DNA of 39,854 nucleotides, from NCBI RefSeq assembly GCF_002412335.2, contig NZ_NXIB02000013.1, positions 23,522 to 63,375 on the forward strand, written 5' to 3'. The notes under the pieces were generated by a model, which was not told where the DNA came from, ran no database searches, and saw only the letters and a list, made by a program, of their open reading frames with translations. Shown here one piece after another: positions 1-8,329 of this stretch. Origin of the DNA: Tychonema bourrellyi FEM_GT703. GTDB taxonomy: Bacteria > Cyanobacteriota > Cyanobacteriia > Cyanobacteriales > Microcoleaceae. A program made the translations under genes and the position numbers. Numbering within the stretch: position 1 is the first letter of the stretch; every line of letters starts with the position of its first letter.

Positions 1-1290
1 CCTTCTTCCTTCTTCCTTCGTTTCTTCCCACTGAATTGCCACTGTTACTAAATAAGTTTGCAGCAGCAAATGACCGAGTTTTTCGGCTTTTGTTGCCAGA
101 TAAATAGAGTTATAATCTGTGGCTTCAATGAGTAGAGGGACGCGATCGACTACTTCAATTCCGTAACCTTTCAACCCGGCGATTTTGCGGGGGTTATTGG
201 TAATCAACCGAATTTGCTTAACTCCCAAATCGTTGAGAATTTGCGCTCCGACACCATAGTTCCGCAAGTCAGCGGGAAATCCCAAGCGCTCGTTGGCTTC
301 TACGGTATCGTATCCAATATCTTGCAGGGAATAAGCTTTTAGTTTATTCACCAGTCCAATTCCCCGACCTTCTTGGCGCAAGTAAACTATGACACCTGAA
401 CCAGCATTTTCAATCATTTTCAGTGCGGCTTGTAGCTGCATCCGACAGTCGCAACGCACGGAACCCAAAGCATCACCGGTCAAACATTCGGAGTGTACTC
501 GCACCATGACGGGTTTGTCTTTGAATTCTGCCGGGTCGCCCTTGATAACGGCAACGTGTTCGGAGTTGTCTTGAGTGTCGCGATAGGCATAAATCATAAA
601 ATCGCCGAATTGAGTTGGCAATTTGGCGACGGTTTCGCGGCGGACAAATCGATCGTGCTTCAGTCGGTAGCTAATTAAATCAGCAATGCTGATGATTTTG
701 AGGTTGTGGGTTTTGGCATACACGATTAATTCGGGCAACCTAGCCATTGAACCGTCGGGGTTTTGAATTTCGCAGATGACACCGCTGGGATAGAGCCCGG
801 CGAGTCTGGAGAGGTCAACGGAGGCTTCGGTGTGGCCGGCGCGTTTGAGGACTCCACCGTCGATCGCACGTAGGGGAAAAATATGACCGGGACGACGCAA
901 GTCTTGAGGTTTGGTGTCCGGGTGGATGGAAACTTGGATGGTGCGGGCTCTGTCTTCAGCGGAGATACCGGTGCTAACACCGTTGACAGCATCGATGCTG
1001 ACGGTGAAGGCGGTTTGATTGTTGTCAGTATTTTTACTGACCATGAGGGGTAATTCGAGTCGATCGAGGCGATCGCCGGTCAAGGCCAGACAAATCAAAC
1101 CCCGCCCGTGCACGGCCATAAAATTGATGTTGTCGGGCGTGGCAAATTGGGAGGCACAAATCAAGTCGCCTTCGTTTTCGCGGTTTTCGTCATCGACTAC
1201 TACCAGCATCCGACCTGCTTTGAGGTCTGCGAGGGCGCTGTCGATGGAGTCAAATTGAAAGGATTGTGTTGAGGTGTGGTTATTGGGCAC
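1..1290 (-). CDS. ribBA: RibBA: 3,4-dihydroxy-2-butanone-4-phosphate synthase / GTP cyclohydrolase II (3' end outside window)
   Basis: Bifunctional riboflavin enzyme. The N-terminal RibB half makes dihydroxybutanone phosphate from ribulose-5-phosphate and the C-terminal RibA half opens GTP. The frame is open from a GTG at 1290 to the window edge, about 430 residues. It starts FQFDSIDSALADLKAGRML, then VVDDENRENEGDL and RRPGHIFPLRA with GHTEASVDLSRLAG (RibB active site). RibA motifs follow: VHSECLTGDALGSVRCDC (zinc cysteines), LRQEGRGIGL and TNNPRKI. The C-terminus of RibA is cut off by the window. No ATG lies in frame before the conserved part; another GTG at 1365 is possible, and a stop lies further upstream. 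No FMN riboswitch fold was recognised in the short leader. Confidence 0.95.
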   Translation of the reverse strand, partial: MPNNHTSTQSFQFDSIDSALADLKAGRMLVVVDDENRENEGDLICASQFATPDNINFMAVHGRGLICLALTGDRLDRLELPLMVSKNTDNNQTAFTVSIDAVNGVSTGISAEDRARTIQVSIHPDTKPQDLRRPGHIFPLRAIDGGVLKRAGHTEASVDLSRLAGLYPSGVICEIQNPDGSMARLPELIVYAKTHNLKIISIADLISYRLKHDRFVRRETVAKLPTQFGDFMIYAYRDTQDNSEHVAVIKGDPAEFKDKPVMVRVHSECLTGDALGSVRCDCRMQLQAALKMIENAGSGVIVYLRQEGRGIGLVNKLKAYSLQDIGYDTVEANERLGFPADLRNYGVGAQILNDLGVKQIRLITNNPRKIAGLKGYGIEVVDRVPLLIEATDYNSIYLATKAEKLGHLLLQTYLVTVAIQWEETKEEGRR

Positions 1291-1386
1291 TGAGAAGTTC
1301 AAGCTATAAATAGTATTGTTATGGAAAGCAAACGTAATCTGATTGTAGCCTGTTGCTTCGGGCACGGACGCGCGATCGAGATTAGT

Positions 1387-1434
1387 TTGACAAAATTTCT
1401 GAACTCACTTACTATAATTATTGGATTTTGTCAA
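1387..1434. promoter_or_regulatory. 10-bp inverted repeat upstream of ribBA
   Basis: TTGACAAAAT at 1387-1396 is matched perfectly by ATTTTGTCAA at 1425-1434, about 100 bp upstream of the ribBA start. TTGACA occurs on both strands and a TATAAT lies at 1413-1418, but on neither strand is the -35/-10 spacing a good 17 bp. It may be an operator or part of the ribBA promoter. No regulator can be named. Confidence 0.3.
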
Positions 1435-1436
1435 GA

Positions 1437-1629
1437 TTAACTCATAAACACAGTCCAGACAATATGGCTGCATAGAGCAAACATCACCAAAATCCCAAGT
1501 TGATAGACTATATTACGCAATGGTTGAAGACCACGAATATAGGCTACTGTATGGATAATGCGAGACGATACAAATAGCGAAAAATAAATTAATACACCTG
1601 TTTTCCAGCAATTTAGTTGAACATAAGTC
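1437..1629 (-). pseudogene. C-terminal relic of a MAPEG-family membrane protein
   Basis: On the minus strand an open frame without its own start runs to a TAA at 1437-1439. It reads YFSLFVSSRIIHTVAYIRGL, then QPLRNIVYQLGILVMF and ends SHIVWTVFMS. This pattern (hydrophobic helix, R-x-x-H, RG/LQPLRN, final helix) matches the C-terminal half of MAPEG proteins (membrane-associated eicosanoid/glutathione metabolism family). The family is usually about 130 residues; only about 64 codons survive. The frame ends upstream exactly at the repeat hairpin beginning at 1629, so insertion of or deletion next to that repeat probably removed the 5' half. Confidence 0.6.
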
Positions 1630-1732
1630 CGACAGGGGTTGAAACCCCTGTCGGGCTTTCAGGCTTAAGTTGACACCAATGGGCAGTGCCGTGTCCCTAC
1701 AATATTATTTTGGGTAGGGAAACGGCACTGCC
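1629..1732. repeat. Two adjacent repeat hairpins with a solo IS-end sequence
   Basis: First hairpin: CCGACAGGGGT / ACCCCTGTCGG (1629-1639 and 1644-1654), perfect, 4-nt loop. Second: a 19-bp stem with one mismatch, 1682-1700 paired with 1714-1732 (GGCAGTGCCGTGTCCCTAC arm). Between them TTAAGTTGACACCAATG (1665-1681) is the same sequence that ends the decayed IS at 13774-14634. The stretch of about 36 bp around 1699-1734 recurs at 24238-24273. The rest of 1291-1751 holds only the MAPEG relic and the ribBA leader. Confidence 0.75.
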
Positions 1733-1751
1733 GTCTCCTCCAGAATTGATA

Positions 1752-2756
1752 TTACACAAACAGGAAATTATCAGGAGTCAAGTTCTGAGCATTCAAGCCA
1801 GGTTGAAGGACAGCAATTTGGTCAGAAGTACCAGCTAAATTGATGGAGTTACCAACAATATTGTAGTTGGAAAGACTCCCACGTAATTGAATGCGATCGA
1901 TTCCTAGCTCAAAATCTTGAATCAATGCAAATCCGGTGCCACTATAGTATGTCTTGGTGGCATCTCCTAGTACAAAAATATCTCGACCCTGACCGCCAAT
2001 CAGCGTATCCGTTTCATTAATTCCGGGTGTAGCACTCAAGGGATTTACTCCAATTAGCGTATCATTGCCAGCCAAACCAGAGAGTGTATCGTTACCATCT
2101 CCTCCTACTAAAGTATTGTTTTCGATGTTTCCGGTAAGGACATCTACATTCGGAGTACCTGTGACATTAACGAAATTCTCTACAGTAAAATTCAGAGTGC
2201 CTATAGTGGGTATATTGTTAACGGCCAACTGATTCTGCGACAAATCCACATTAATAGAAGCTGTGCCGCTACCTGTAGAAGCATCGATCGTATTAATCTG
2301 TCCTAAAGGAGCAATTATGTTTTCTATGCTTTGCAGCGTATCATTACCCGCAGCACCTTTGCTGACAAGGCCTTGAGCCTTAAGCGTAATGCCACTTCCC
2401 AGGGAAAGATAGCTGATTGTATCCGTGCCTAATCCTCCATTGATGCTATCAGTGCCGATACTAGCGACGAAGAAGTTCTCGAAACTATCTCCGGTAATAT
2501 TGTCGTTTCCTGCTGTGGTGTTGATACTGTTAGCTGGCGGAGGGGGTGGAGTTTGGTTTTGGGGAGGTAGGGCAGAACTGGTAAGTTGTGTATCTGGATT
2601 TGGACGTGGTGGATTGCCGGGTGTATCTGGATTTGGACGTGGTGGATTGCCGGGTGCGCCTGGATTTGGACGTGGTGGATTGCCGGGTGCGGCTGGGTTT
2701 TCGGGAGGTTGAGCAAGTGGATTAATTGACTTAGGATTAGGAAATAGTTGTGACAT
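1752..2756 (-). CDS. Small RTX-type calcium-binding repeat protein with Pro-rich N-terminus
   Basis: 334 residues. The N-terminal ~75 residues are Pro-rich, with a tandem NPPRPNP-(GAPG/DTPG) repeat, and no signal peptide is seen. The central part carries RTX/hemolysin-type nonapeptides: TAGNDNITG, NGGLGTDTI, VGGDGNDTLSG, LAGNDTLIG and IGGQGRDIFVLG. The end, LIQDFELGIDRIQL...LTPDNFLFV, is the usual tail of cyanobacterial RTX proteins. In this family Ca2+ drives folding after export through a type I system using a C-terminal uncleaved signal; that export route is inferred. It resembles a miniature of the large adhesin at 14682-19898. Ligand and function are unknown. Confidence 0.85.
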   Translation of the reverse strand: MSQLFPNPKSINPLAQPPENPAAPGNPPRPNPGAPGNPPRPNPDTPGNPPRPNPDTQLTSSALPPQNQTPPPPPANSINTTAGNDNITGDSFENFFVASIGTDSINGGLGTDTISYLSLGSGITLKAQGLVSKGAAGNDTLQSIENIIAPLGQINTIDASTGSGTASINVDLSQNQLAVNNIPTIGTLNFTVENFVNVTGTPNVDVLTGNIENNTLVGGDGNDTLSGLAGNDTLIGVNPLSATPGINETDTLIGGQGRDIFVLGDATKTYYSGTGFALIQDFELGIDRIQLRGSLSNYNIVGNSINLAGTSDQIAVLQPGLNAQNLTPDNFLFV

Positions 2757-2914
2757 GGTGTAATTCCCTTGATTAGTTTTCTAAGTTTGAATCAGTTGTC
2801 AGGCTAAAGAAATGAATTCTCGATCGCCCTTTGATTTAGTCGCTACAATCATTAAGCTGGTTAAACATGACATTTATCCCTGTGCTGGGATTACAGTTTT
2901 GTAATCTAGAGAAA

Positions 2915-3655
2915 TTAGCGTTTTTCCGAATTTTGAGGTAAATTACGATCGCCCGGTGGACGCGGTGGAATGCCCAAAATTTGAATTAACTGTGCTTCGG
3001 TGACTCCCAACTTTTTCGCAGCACCGGGAATATCTAAACGAGGGGGCGGTGGAGGGGGCGGACAATTATTGTCACTTGGTGGCGCGGGCGGTTTGGTGGG
3101 TAGCCCCAATGCTTCGATTAACTGAGCTTCGGTGACTCCTAATTGTTTAGCCGCAGCGGCAAAATCTATACGGGGCGGATGTCTGCGCTCTTGACTGGGT
3201 TCGGGTGGGCTCTGGGCTAGTAGAGTATTAGAACTGAGATATTGCACCTCTTTCAGCAACAGGCAAGATGCCTGTTCCACAAAGAGTAAATTTTCTTGTG
3301 GAACGGGCATCTTGCCCGTTCTGGAAGGCAACAGGCAAGATGCCTGTTCCACAAAGAGTAAATTTTCTTGTGGAACGGGCATCTTGCCCGTTCTGGAAGG
3401 CAACAGGCAAGATGCCTGTTCCACAAAGAGTAAATTTTCTTGTGGAACGGGCATCTTGCCCGTTCTGGAAGGCAACAGGCAAGATGCCTGTTCCACAAAG
3501 AGTAAATTTTCTTGTGGAACGGGCATCTTGCCCGTTCTTGAGCATGGTGCAACATATGAGTTAGAACTAGCTGTAGTTTGATCGGGAAAAGTCAAGCTGT
3601 TAAATCCCAGCAGCAAGGCTATAGCAGGTAATGCGAGTAGTGAAGCAATTTTCAT
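2915..3655 (-). CDS. Secreted protein with four in-frame copies of an intergenic repeat and two GVTEAQL motifs
   Basis: The likely start, ATG at 3655, opens MKIASLLALPAIALLLG, a signal peptide; ATG 3700 or TTG 3709 would add a charged leader. Residues ~35-135 are four near-identical 24-residue units translated from a 72-bp repeat (3257-3544), containing GKMPVPQENLL and VEQASCLLPS. After it come two copies of a short module, AAAAKQLGVTEAQLIEALGL and AAKKLGVTEAQLIQILG, separated by Pro runs; this motif is common in secreted cyanobacterial proteins of unknown role. The gene is divergent from the response regulator/kinase pair at 3941, which could regulate it (inference). The repeat block is probably parasitic DNA tolerated as protein. 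Function unknown. Confidence 0.75.
   Translation of the reverse strand: MKIASLLALPAIALLLGFNSLTFPDQTTASSNSYVAPCSRTGKMPVPQENLLFVEQASCLLPSRTGKMPVPQENLLFVEQASCLLPSRTGKMPVPQENLLFVEQASCLLPSRTGKMPVPQENLLFVEQASCLLLKEVQYLSSNTLLAQSPPEPSQERRHPPRIDFAAAAKQLGVTEAQLIEALGLPTKPPAPPSDNNCPPPPPPPRLDIPGAAKKLGVTEAQLIQILGIPPRPPGDRNLPQNSEKR
3257..3544. repeat. 72-bp unit tandemly repeated four times inside a gene
   Basis: Units begin at 3257, 3329, 3401 and 3473. Each contains two palindromes, AACAGGCAAGATGCCTGTT and AACGGGCATCTTGCCCGTT, separated by an AT-rich spacer. Single copies of the core palindrome occur between genes at 9201 and 33911. The unit is a multiple of 3 and lacks stop codons in nearly all frames, so it reads through in the host gene and also gives spurious frames on both strands. 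Confidence 0.95.
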
Positions 3656-3784
3656 GAGATTTACGAAAATGTTGACAGCCACATTAAACTCCCGAAACAT
3701 TACCTGCAAATCTGCGGATAGATTACAATTTTGTAATTTAGTTCGATCAATGATGACGGTATAATCACCACCGAATCGGTCAGT

Positions 3785-3928
3785 AGTTATTTGTTATTTG
3801 TTATTTGTTATTTGTGATGAGCTACCAATGCCCAATGCCCGATGCCCAATGCCCAATGCCCGATGCCCAATGCCCAATGCCCAATTCCCAATTCCCAATG
3901 CCCGATGCCCAATGCCCAATGCCCAACT
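3785..3928. repeat. Heptamer arrays (TTATTTG)n and (CCCAATG/CCCGATG)n
   Basis: Short tandemly repeated repetitive (STRR) sequences of the type known from filamentous cyanobacteria fill the space between the divergent genes. The CCCAATG array is open in one frame and extends the response regulator frame upstream with MPNAQCP-like residues, which are not part of the protein. Confidence 0.9.
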
Positions 3929-3940
3929 CCATCTAAATCT

Positions 3941-4621
3941 ATGAATGTTCTATACGTTGAAGATGAAGCAAAAATCGCCAATTTTGTTTGTATTGGTTTG
4001 AAAGAACAAGGCTTTGTCGTGGATTATTGCGATAATGGTAATGATGGCTACGATCGCGCGATGGATAATCAGTACGATGCGATCGTCCTGGATATTGTTT
4101 TGCCCGGAAAAGATGGATTATCTATTCTCAAACTGCTGCGAAAGGCTGGACGCAATGTACCCGTGATTTTATTAACGGCTCGTAATGAACTAGACGATCG
4201 CATTGAAGGCTTACATCTCGGTGCTGATGACTATTTGGCCAAACCTTTTTTTGTTGAGGAGTTAATTGCGCGGATCTATGCTGTGGTGCGACGGGCTGAC
4301 GGCGGCCAAAATACGATCGCTGTTGGCCCAGTTAAGCTCGATCGCATTCTCCGAGAAGTTACCTGCGATAGCCATGCGGTAGAACTTACCACCCGCGAGT
4401 TTAATCTGTTGGAATATCTGATGCGATCGCCCGGTAGGGTACTCACCCGCACGCAAATCCTCGAACATATCTGGGGCTATGATTTTAATCCGAATACGAA
4501 TGTGGTAGATGTGTGCATTCAACGCATTCGCAAAAAAATTGAACCGATCGGCGGTACGGGATGGATTGAGAGCGTGCGGGGCGTTGGCTATCGGTTTCGC
4601 AAACCAGATTCCCCATCATGA
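3941..4621 (+). CDS. OmpR/PhoB-type response regulator
   Basis: 226 residues from ATG 3941 ([15 protein letters not shown]). The receiver domain covers residues 1-115 with the acidic pair E7/D8, phospho-acceptor D51 ([13 protein letters not shown]), T79 and K101. The winged-helix DNA-binding domain covers ~130-220 ([39 protein letters not shown]). It shares ATGA with the downstream kinase, so the two are translationally coupled and form a cognate pair. The sequence resembles CusR/CopR-type regulators, but the signal cannot be read from sequence. Frame upstream of 3941 is repeat DNA, hence this start. Confidence 0.93.
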   Translation: MNVLYVEDEAKIANFVCIGLKEQGFVVDYCDNGNDGYDRAMDNQYDAIVLDIVLPGKDGLSILKLLRKAGRNVPVILLTARNELDDRIEGLHLGADDYLAKPFFVEELIARIYAVVRRADGGQNTIAVGPVKLDRILREVTCDSHAVELTTREFNLLEYLMRSPGRVLTRTQILEHIWGYDFNPNTNVVDVCIQRIRKKIEPIGGTGWIESVRGVGYRFRKPDSPS

Positions 4622-6225
4622 AACTGCAATCTTTTCGCTTTCGGATTACTCTATTTTCTGCTGTTCTAGCAAGTATTGCTCTGATGGGCTTTAGTATTGT
4701 TTCGTGGTGGTTAATTTACGATGCTAAGGTAAAGCGTCTTGATGCTGAAATCAAGAATCAGTTAATCCAATCTACCCGCCCGCAATCGACCCAATGGGAG
4801 ACTTATACTGATTCTTTACCATCGGTTTTGGGCATGAATGGAGCAACAACCGTGGCTTTGCTCGTGAATGATAGAGATGGTAATTTGCTCTACCGATCGC
4901 GCCAGTGGCAAGATGGACTTGATGCAAATTCACTATGGCGATCGCTGCCCCAACCCCCTCCCGATCCTGATAGAATACCTTTTGAATTAGAACCTCCCCC
5001 TCCACCACATCCACCCTATCCACTGTCTCCAATCGCTCCACTCGATCCACCACATCCCGATCGCCCTAATTCATTCTCACCGAGAGAAAGAAGACCTCCG
5101 CGCGATCGGCATCCTCAACCCGATCGCCCTAATTCATTCTCACCAAGAGAAAGAAGACCTCCGCGCGATCGACCCGATTTTCCTCAAGTTTTCCAGGCTA
5201 AGCTAGCAACAAGGCGTAGTAGAAAGGCTGTTTGGCGTGTGGGCGCGATTCATTCTCCTCAGACTCAGGTAGCGATCGCCGTTAACTTACAGGCGATCGA
5301 TCTAGAAATGGCATCAATTGGTAATATCTTTCTCATATCAATTCCCGTAGTTCTTGTACTCGTAGCCGGTGGAGCGTGGGTGATATCGCGGAGTATTTTG
5401 TATCCCATTGGGCGACTCACTACAGCAATCAGAAATGTCACTGTACAAGGGCTAGATCATCGCGTCCCTATTGGTTCAACAGATATCGAGTTTTTAGAGT
5501 TAATTTTTGTGTTCAATCAGATGCTAGAACGTCTGGAACGGAGTTTTCAGCAAGCTTCTCGATTTAGTGGAGATGCAGCCCATGAACTCAAAACACCGCT
5601 GGCTATTTTACAAGGTCAACTAGAACGAGCTTTGCATCAATCTGAACCAGGTTCCGAGATCCAACAAACCGTCAGTAACTTATTGGATGAAGTGCGCCGA
5701 TTGACTGAAATTACCCGTAAACTTTTACTACTTTCCCTAGCAGATGCCGGACGCATGAGCTTAAATTGGGTTGAGGTGAATATGTCGGCTTTGTTAGCAG
5801 AAATTGCCGAAGATATGGAACTTTTAGCACCAGATTTGGAAGTGCAAATGGCAATTTCTCCTAATTTATTTATCAAGGGCGATCGCGATTTGCTGGTGCA
5901 GGTTTTGCAAAATCTGGTTGGTAATGCGATTAAGTATAATTTGCCACAAGGTTGGCTCAAGTTACAGGCCAAGTGTCAGGGAAAAAGAGTAATTGTGAAA
6001 ATTGTCAATAGTTCTCAAGATATTTCTTTGAGCGAGGGCGATCGCATTTTCGATCGCTTCCATCGCGGCGACTCCACTCAGACTCAAAAAATTGAAGGAT
6101 CGGGATTGGGGCTCAGCTTAGCACGGGAAATCGCACGGGCTCACGGCGGCGATATCAAACTAGATGCTGCCATACTTGGTCAAACAGGGTTTATACTGAG
6201 CTTACCTGTGGGCGATCGAGATTAA
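4618..6225 (+). CDS. Membrane sensor histidine kinase, partner of the upstream regulator
   Basis: 535 residues. TM1 lies at ~10-34 and TM2 at ~235-257, with a periplasmic loop of about 200 residues between them. HAMP follows at ~258-310, then HisKA with phospho-accepting H322 (GDAAHELKTPL), and HATPase with N436 (QNLVGNAIKYN), DRIFDRF and GSGLGLSLA. The loop is odd: residues ~112-186 are Pro/Arg-rich and contain a direct 21-residue duplication (PNSFSPRERRPPRDR twice, 63 bp apart at DNA level). Start overlaps the regulator stop (ATGA). The architecture is that of heavy-metal or envelope-stress sensors, but the ligand is unknown. Confidence 0.93.
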   Translation: MKLQSFRFRITLFSAVLASIALMGFSIVSWWLIYDAKVKRLDAEIKNQLIQSTRPQSTQWETYTDSLPSVLGMNGATTVALLVNDRDGNLLYRSRQWQDGLDANSLWRSLPQPPPDPDRIPFELEPPPPPHPPYPLSPIAPLDPPHPDRPNSFSPRERRPPRDRHPQPDRPNSFSPRERRPPRDRPDFPQVFQAKLATRRSRKAVWRVGAIHSPQTQVAIAVNLQAIDLEMASIGNIFLISIPVVLVLVAGGAWVISRSILYPIGRLTTAIRNVTVQGLDHRVPIGSTDIEFLELIFVFNQMLERLERSFQQASRFSGDAAHELKTPLAILQGQLERALHQSEPGSEIQQTVSNLLDEVRRLTEITRKLLLLSLADAGRMSLNWVEVNMSALLAEIAEDMELLAPDLEVQMAISPNLFIKGDRDLLVQVLQNLVGNAIKYNLPQGWLKLQAKCQGKRVIVKIVNSSQDISLSEGDRIFDRFHRGDSTQTQKIEGSGLGLSLAREIARAHGGDIKLDAAILGQTGFILSLPVGDRD

Positions 6226-6275
6226 CCTTATGTTGCCTAAGACCTTGGCTAATTCTGATTTTAAAGCAAAAAAGA

Positions 6276-6296
6276 GGACACAGCAGTGCTGTGTCC
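6276..6296. terminator. Perfect palindrome between convergent genes
   Basis: GGACACAGCA-G-TGCTGTGTCC lies between the kinase (+) and the LCP gene (-), both ending here. There is no T-run, so it is either a repeat element of the GTGTCCCTAC family or a bidirectional terminator. Confidence 0.4.
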
Positions 6297-6331
6297 CTAC
6301 AAATACCAAATACCAAATTTAAAATCCCGTT

Positions 6332-7738
6332 TTAAAATCCCCGGCCGGACTGAGACTTTTTACTCAACCAATCCTTGCCCAATCTGATAGTCACATCCGA
6401 TTGCAAAGAACCCGTACTCTCAACCAGTACATCCCCAAAACCCAAAGACTGGCGAATCGCTTGAGCACCTTTAATATCGCCATCTTGAGCCACAAAAGTA
6501 GTTACCTCCAACGCTTCTGGCCAATCCTTATAAACATGAACATTCCGATAGCCAGCTTGAGTCAAAGTCTTGACAAATTCTTCAACAGCAGCTTGATTTC
6601 CGGTACTATCTTGAATCGCCACCTTCAGAAAAGTCGCATCAGCATTCTCGATTGTCCAAGTATTTTGACCGAAGTCAAAATGTTCGGCTACCAGAGTTTC
6701 GATCGCATTTTGATCGGGCAACCAGTAACTTGCTTTGTAATCCTTGGCATCGCTGAATTTGCCGGGAACCATCAACATCTGCACGCTAGAGCGATCGGTT
6801 TTAATCGCAAAACCTGCCAATGCCACTAATTCCTCAATACTCAAGTTTGTGTCAATGTGAGACTGAATCACCGACAAAATATTCGGCAGTCGAGAAAGCA
6901 AACCGACATTAACTTCTTGTTCTACAAAAGCGCGCATCAACAATTGTTGCCGCTGTACTCTACCGATATCGCCCAAATTGTCGTGGCGATAAAGCAAATA
7001 CTGCACGATTTGTTCGCCGTTCAGATGCTGTTTGCCAGCCTTTAAATCTATATATAAATGCTGACTTTCATCGGTATACTTCATGTCTTTAGGGACATTA
7101 ATCGTAATGCCACCAATGGCATCAACTAAGCTTTTTATGCCTTGAATATTCAGTGTGACATAGCGGTCAATTCCCACCCCGCCCAGGAGTCCGCTGACTG
7201 ATTTGGCTGAGGATGCAGGGCCGCCGTAGTAATTAGCTTCATTGATTTTTACCTCGCCTCTACCTTCAACATAGGCGCGGGTATCTCGCGGAATAGAAAG
7301 CACGCTTAATTTTTTATTTTGAGGGTCGAACCTCACCAGCAGCATGGTATCGGTTAACCCCTTAAAAGAGTTTTCCCAGACTTCATATCCCTTGTCCTTG
7401 TCGGGCTGGCCGTTGATGTCTGAACTCAGAACCTTAAGTCCTAAAACTAAAATATTGACTGGGCGAGTCAGCTCAGGCATTTTCATGCTCAGCTTAGCCA
7501 TATCGCCTTGAGAAAACACTGCCGCTTCTTCGGGAGTCAACTTCTGCTGCTGAAGCGGGGTTGTGGACAGAGAAACGGCTAGAAGTGCTCCGGCGGTGGC
7601 TGAGAGCATGGCGACTCCAGCTAAACCAAAACCAAATCCCAGCCAACGGCCTCGGTGAGGCTCGGTAGATTTGCTGGTTGAAGTTTGAGCTGCTGGTTGT
7701 TGGGTAGGGTCTTGATTAGGATTTTTTTGAGCTGGCAC
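6332..7738 (-). CDS. LytR-CpsA-Psr (LCP) family protein with LytR_C domain
   Basis: 468 residues from GTG 7738, chosen because AGGAAG stands just upstream; a TTG at 7756 would add 6 residues. A cytoplasmic Pro/Gln-rich N-terminus is followed by one TM helix (GFGFGLAGVAMLSATAGALL). The LCP domain follows (NILVLGL, GLTDTMLLVRFDP, LSIPRDTRAYVEG, KINEANYYGGP, LYRHDNLGDIGRVQRQQ) with the Arg/Asp residues used to bind polyprenyl pyrophosphate. The C-terminal LytR_C domain is at about 375-460. LCP proteins transfer glycopolymers from lipid carriers to peptidoglycan at the outer face of the plasma membrane; the polymer here is not known. Confidence 0.9.
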   Translation of the reverse strand: MPAQKNPNQDPTQQPAAQTSTSKSTEPHRGRWLGFGFGLAGVAMLSATAGALLAVSLSTTPLQQQKLTPEEAAVFSQGDMAKLSMKMPELTRPVNILVLGLKVLSSDINGQPDKDKGYEVWENSFKGLTDTMLLVRFDPQNKKLSVLSIPRDTRAYVEGRGEVKINEANYYGGPASSAKSVSGLLGGVGIDRYVTLNIQGIKSLVDAIGGITINVPKDMKYTDESQHLYIDLKAGKQHLNGEQIVQYLLYRHDNLGDIGRVQRQQLLMRAFVEQEVNVGLLSRLPNILSVIQSHIDTNLSIEELVALAGFAIKTDRSSVQMLMVPGKFSDAKDYKASYWLPDQNAIETLVAEHFDFGQNTWTIENADATFLKVAIQDSTGNQAAVEEFVKTLTQAGYRNVHVYKDWPEALEVTTFVAQDGDIKGAQAIRQSLGFGDVLVESTGSLQSDVTIRLGKDWLSKKSQSGRGF

Positions 7739-7843
7739 TGGCTTCCTCACACACAATAAGAATAAAAAAAGATAATGGCAATTTGTAGTATCAACCTGAA
7801 CACGCCATCAAGCAATAGGTTAAGGGATTAGAATAACCCTGAA

Positions 7844-8218
7844 TTATGATAGATGTTTGCCGATGATTTTTTCGGCTACGTGGCTAATTCCGGGTAGCCA
7901 GAGTGGTTGGCGTTGACCGAGGCGAAACATCAGGCCGAGACTGACTATGAAATAGCTGGTGGTCAACAGGCTACTCATTAATAACATGGGAAGTGTCCCA
8001 GATTCCGCAGAAATGGCGACCGCTTCTAGAAAAATATGCCCTAAGAGCCAACTAAGAGCAAGGGCGATTGCTAAGCGGCTGACGGCTTTGTGTTCGGGGC
8101 TCCCTTCGCGGCGGTAAAGTTTCCACAGGGCGGGGAAAAATCCGATGACAGGAATCAATAACACAAACAGACTGATGCGATCGAGTTCAGGATTGTCTAA
8201 GGGATCTCTGTTTTTCAT
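7844..8218 (-). CDS. Small integral membrane protein, unknown function
   Basis: 124 residues with about three hydrophobic segments: SLFVLLIPVIGFFPALW, LAIALALSWLLGHIFLEAVA and LLMSSLLTTSYFIVSLGLMF. A short polar loop (KLYRREGSPEHKAVSR) lies between the first two and a basic tail follows. It looks like a conserved cyanobacterial membrane protein, but no family is named with confidence. It is transcribed away from rpe and toward the LCP gene, with about 100 bp between them, so it could be cotranscribed with the latter. Confidence 0.75.
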   Translation of the reverse strand: MKNRDPLDNPELDRISLFVLLIPVIGFFPALWKLYRREGSPEHKAVSRLAIALALSWLLGHIFLEAVAISAESGTLPMLLMSSLLTTSYFIVSLGLMFRLGQRQPLWLPGISHVAEKIIGKHLS

Positions 8219-8329
8219 GAAATTTCACAAATTAAGACTCAAAACTCAAAACTCAAAATTTCTCAGCCCCCAGAGCCGCATTTTTGATAAACTGGATACA
8301 GCACAGCAGACAGGAGAACCAACTAAGCC

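Noticed and set aside
389-1258. Open frames on both strands inside ribBA
   Set aside because: They are shadows of the long minus-strand ribBA frame, which carries all conserved motifs and simply lacks a stop inside the window.
1291-1436. FMN riboswitch before ribBA
   Set aside because: The leader is short and AT-rich and lacks the conserved junction motifs; only a simple inverted repeat is visible.
3257-3544. Possible CRISPR array
   Set aside because: The whole 72-bp unit is nearly identical, including the part that would be spacer.
3228-3581. Several overlapping open frames on both strands across the 72-bp repeats
   Set aside because: They exist only because the repeat lacks stops; only the frame joined to a signal peptide and a normal C-terminal part is a gene.
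3842-3940. N-terminal extension of the response regulator (MPNAQCP repeats)
   Set aside because: It is translated heptamer repeat DNA; the conserved receiver domain starts at the ATG at 3941.
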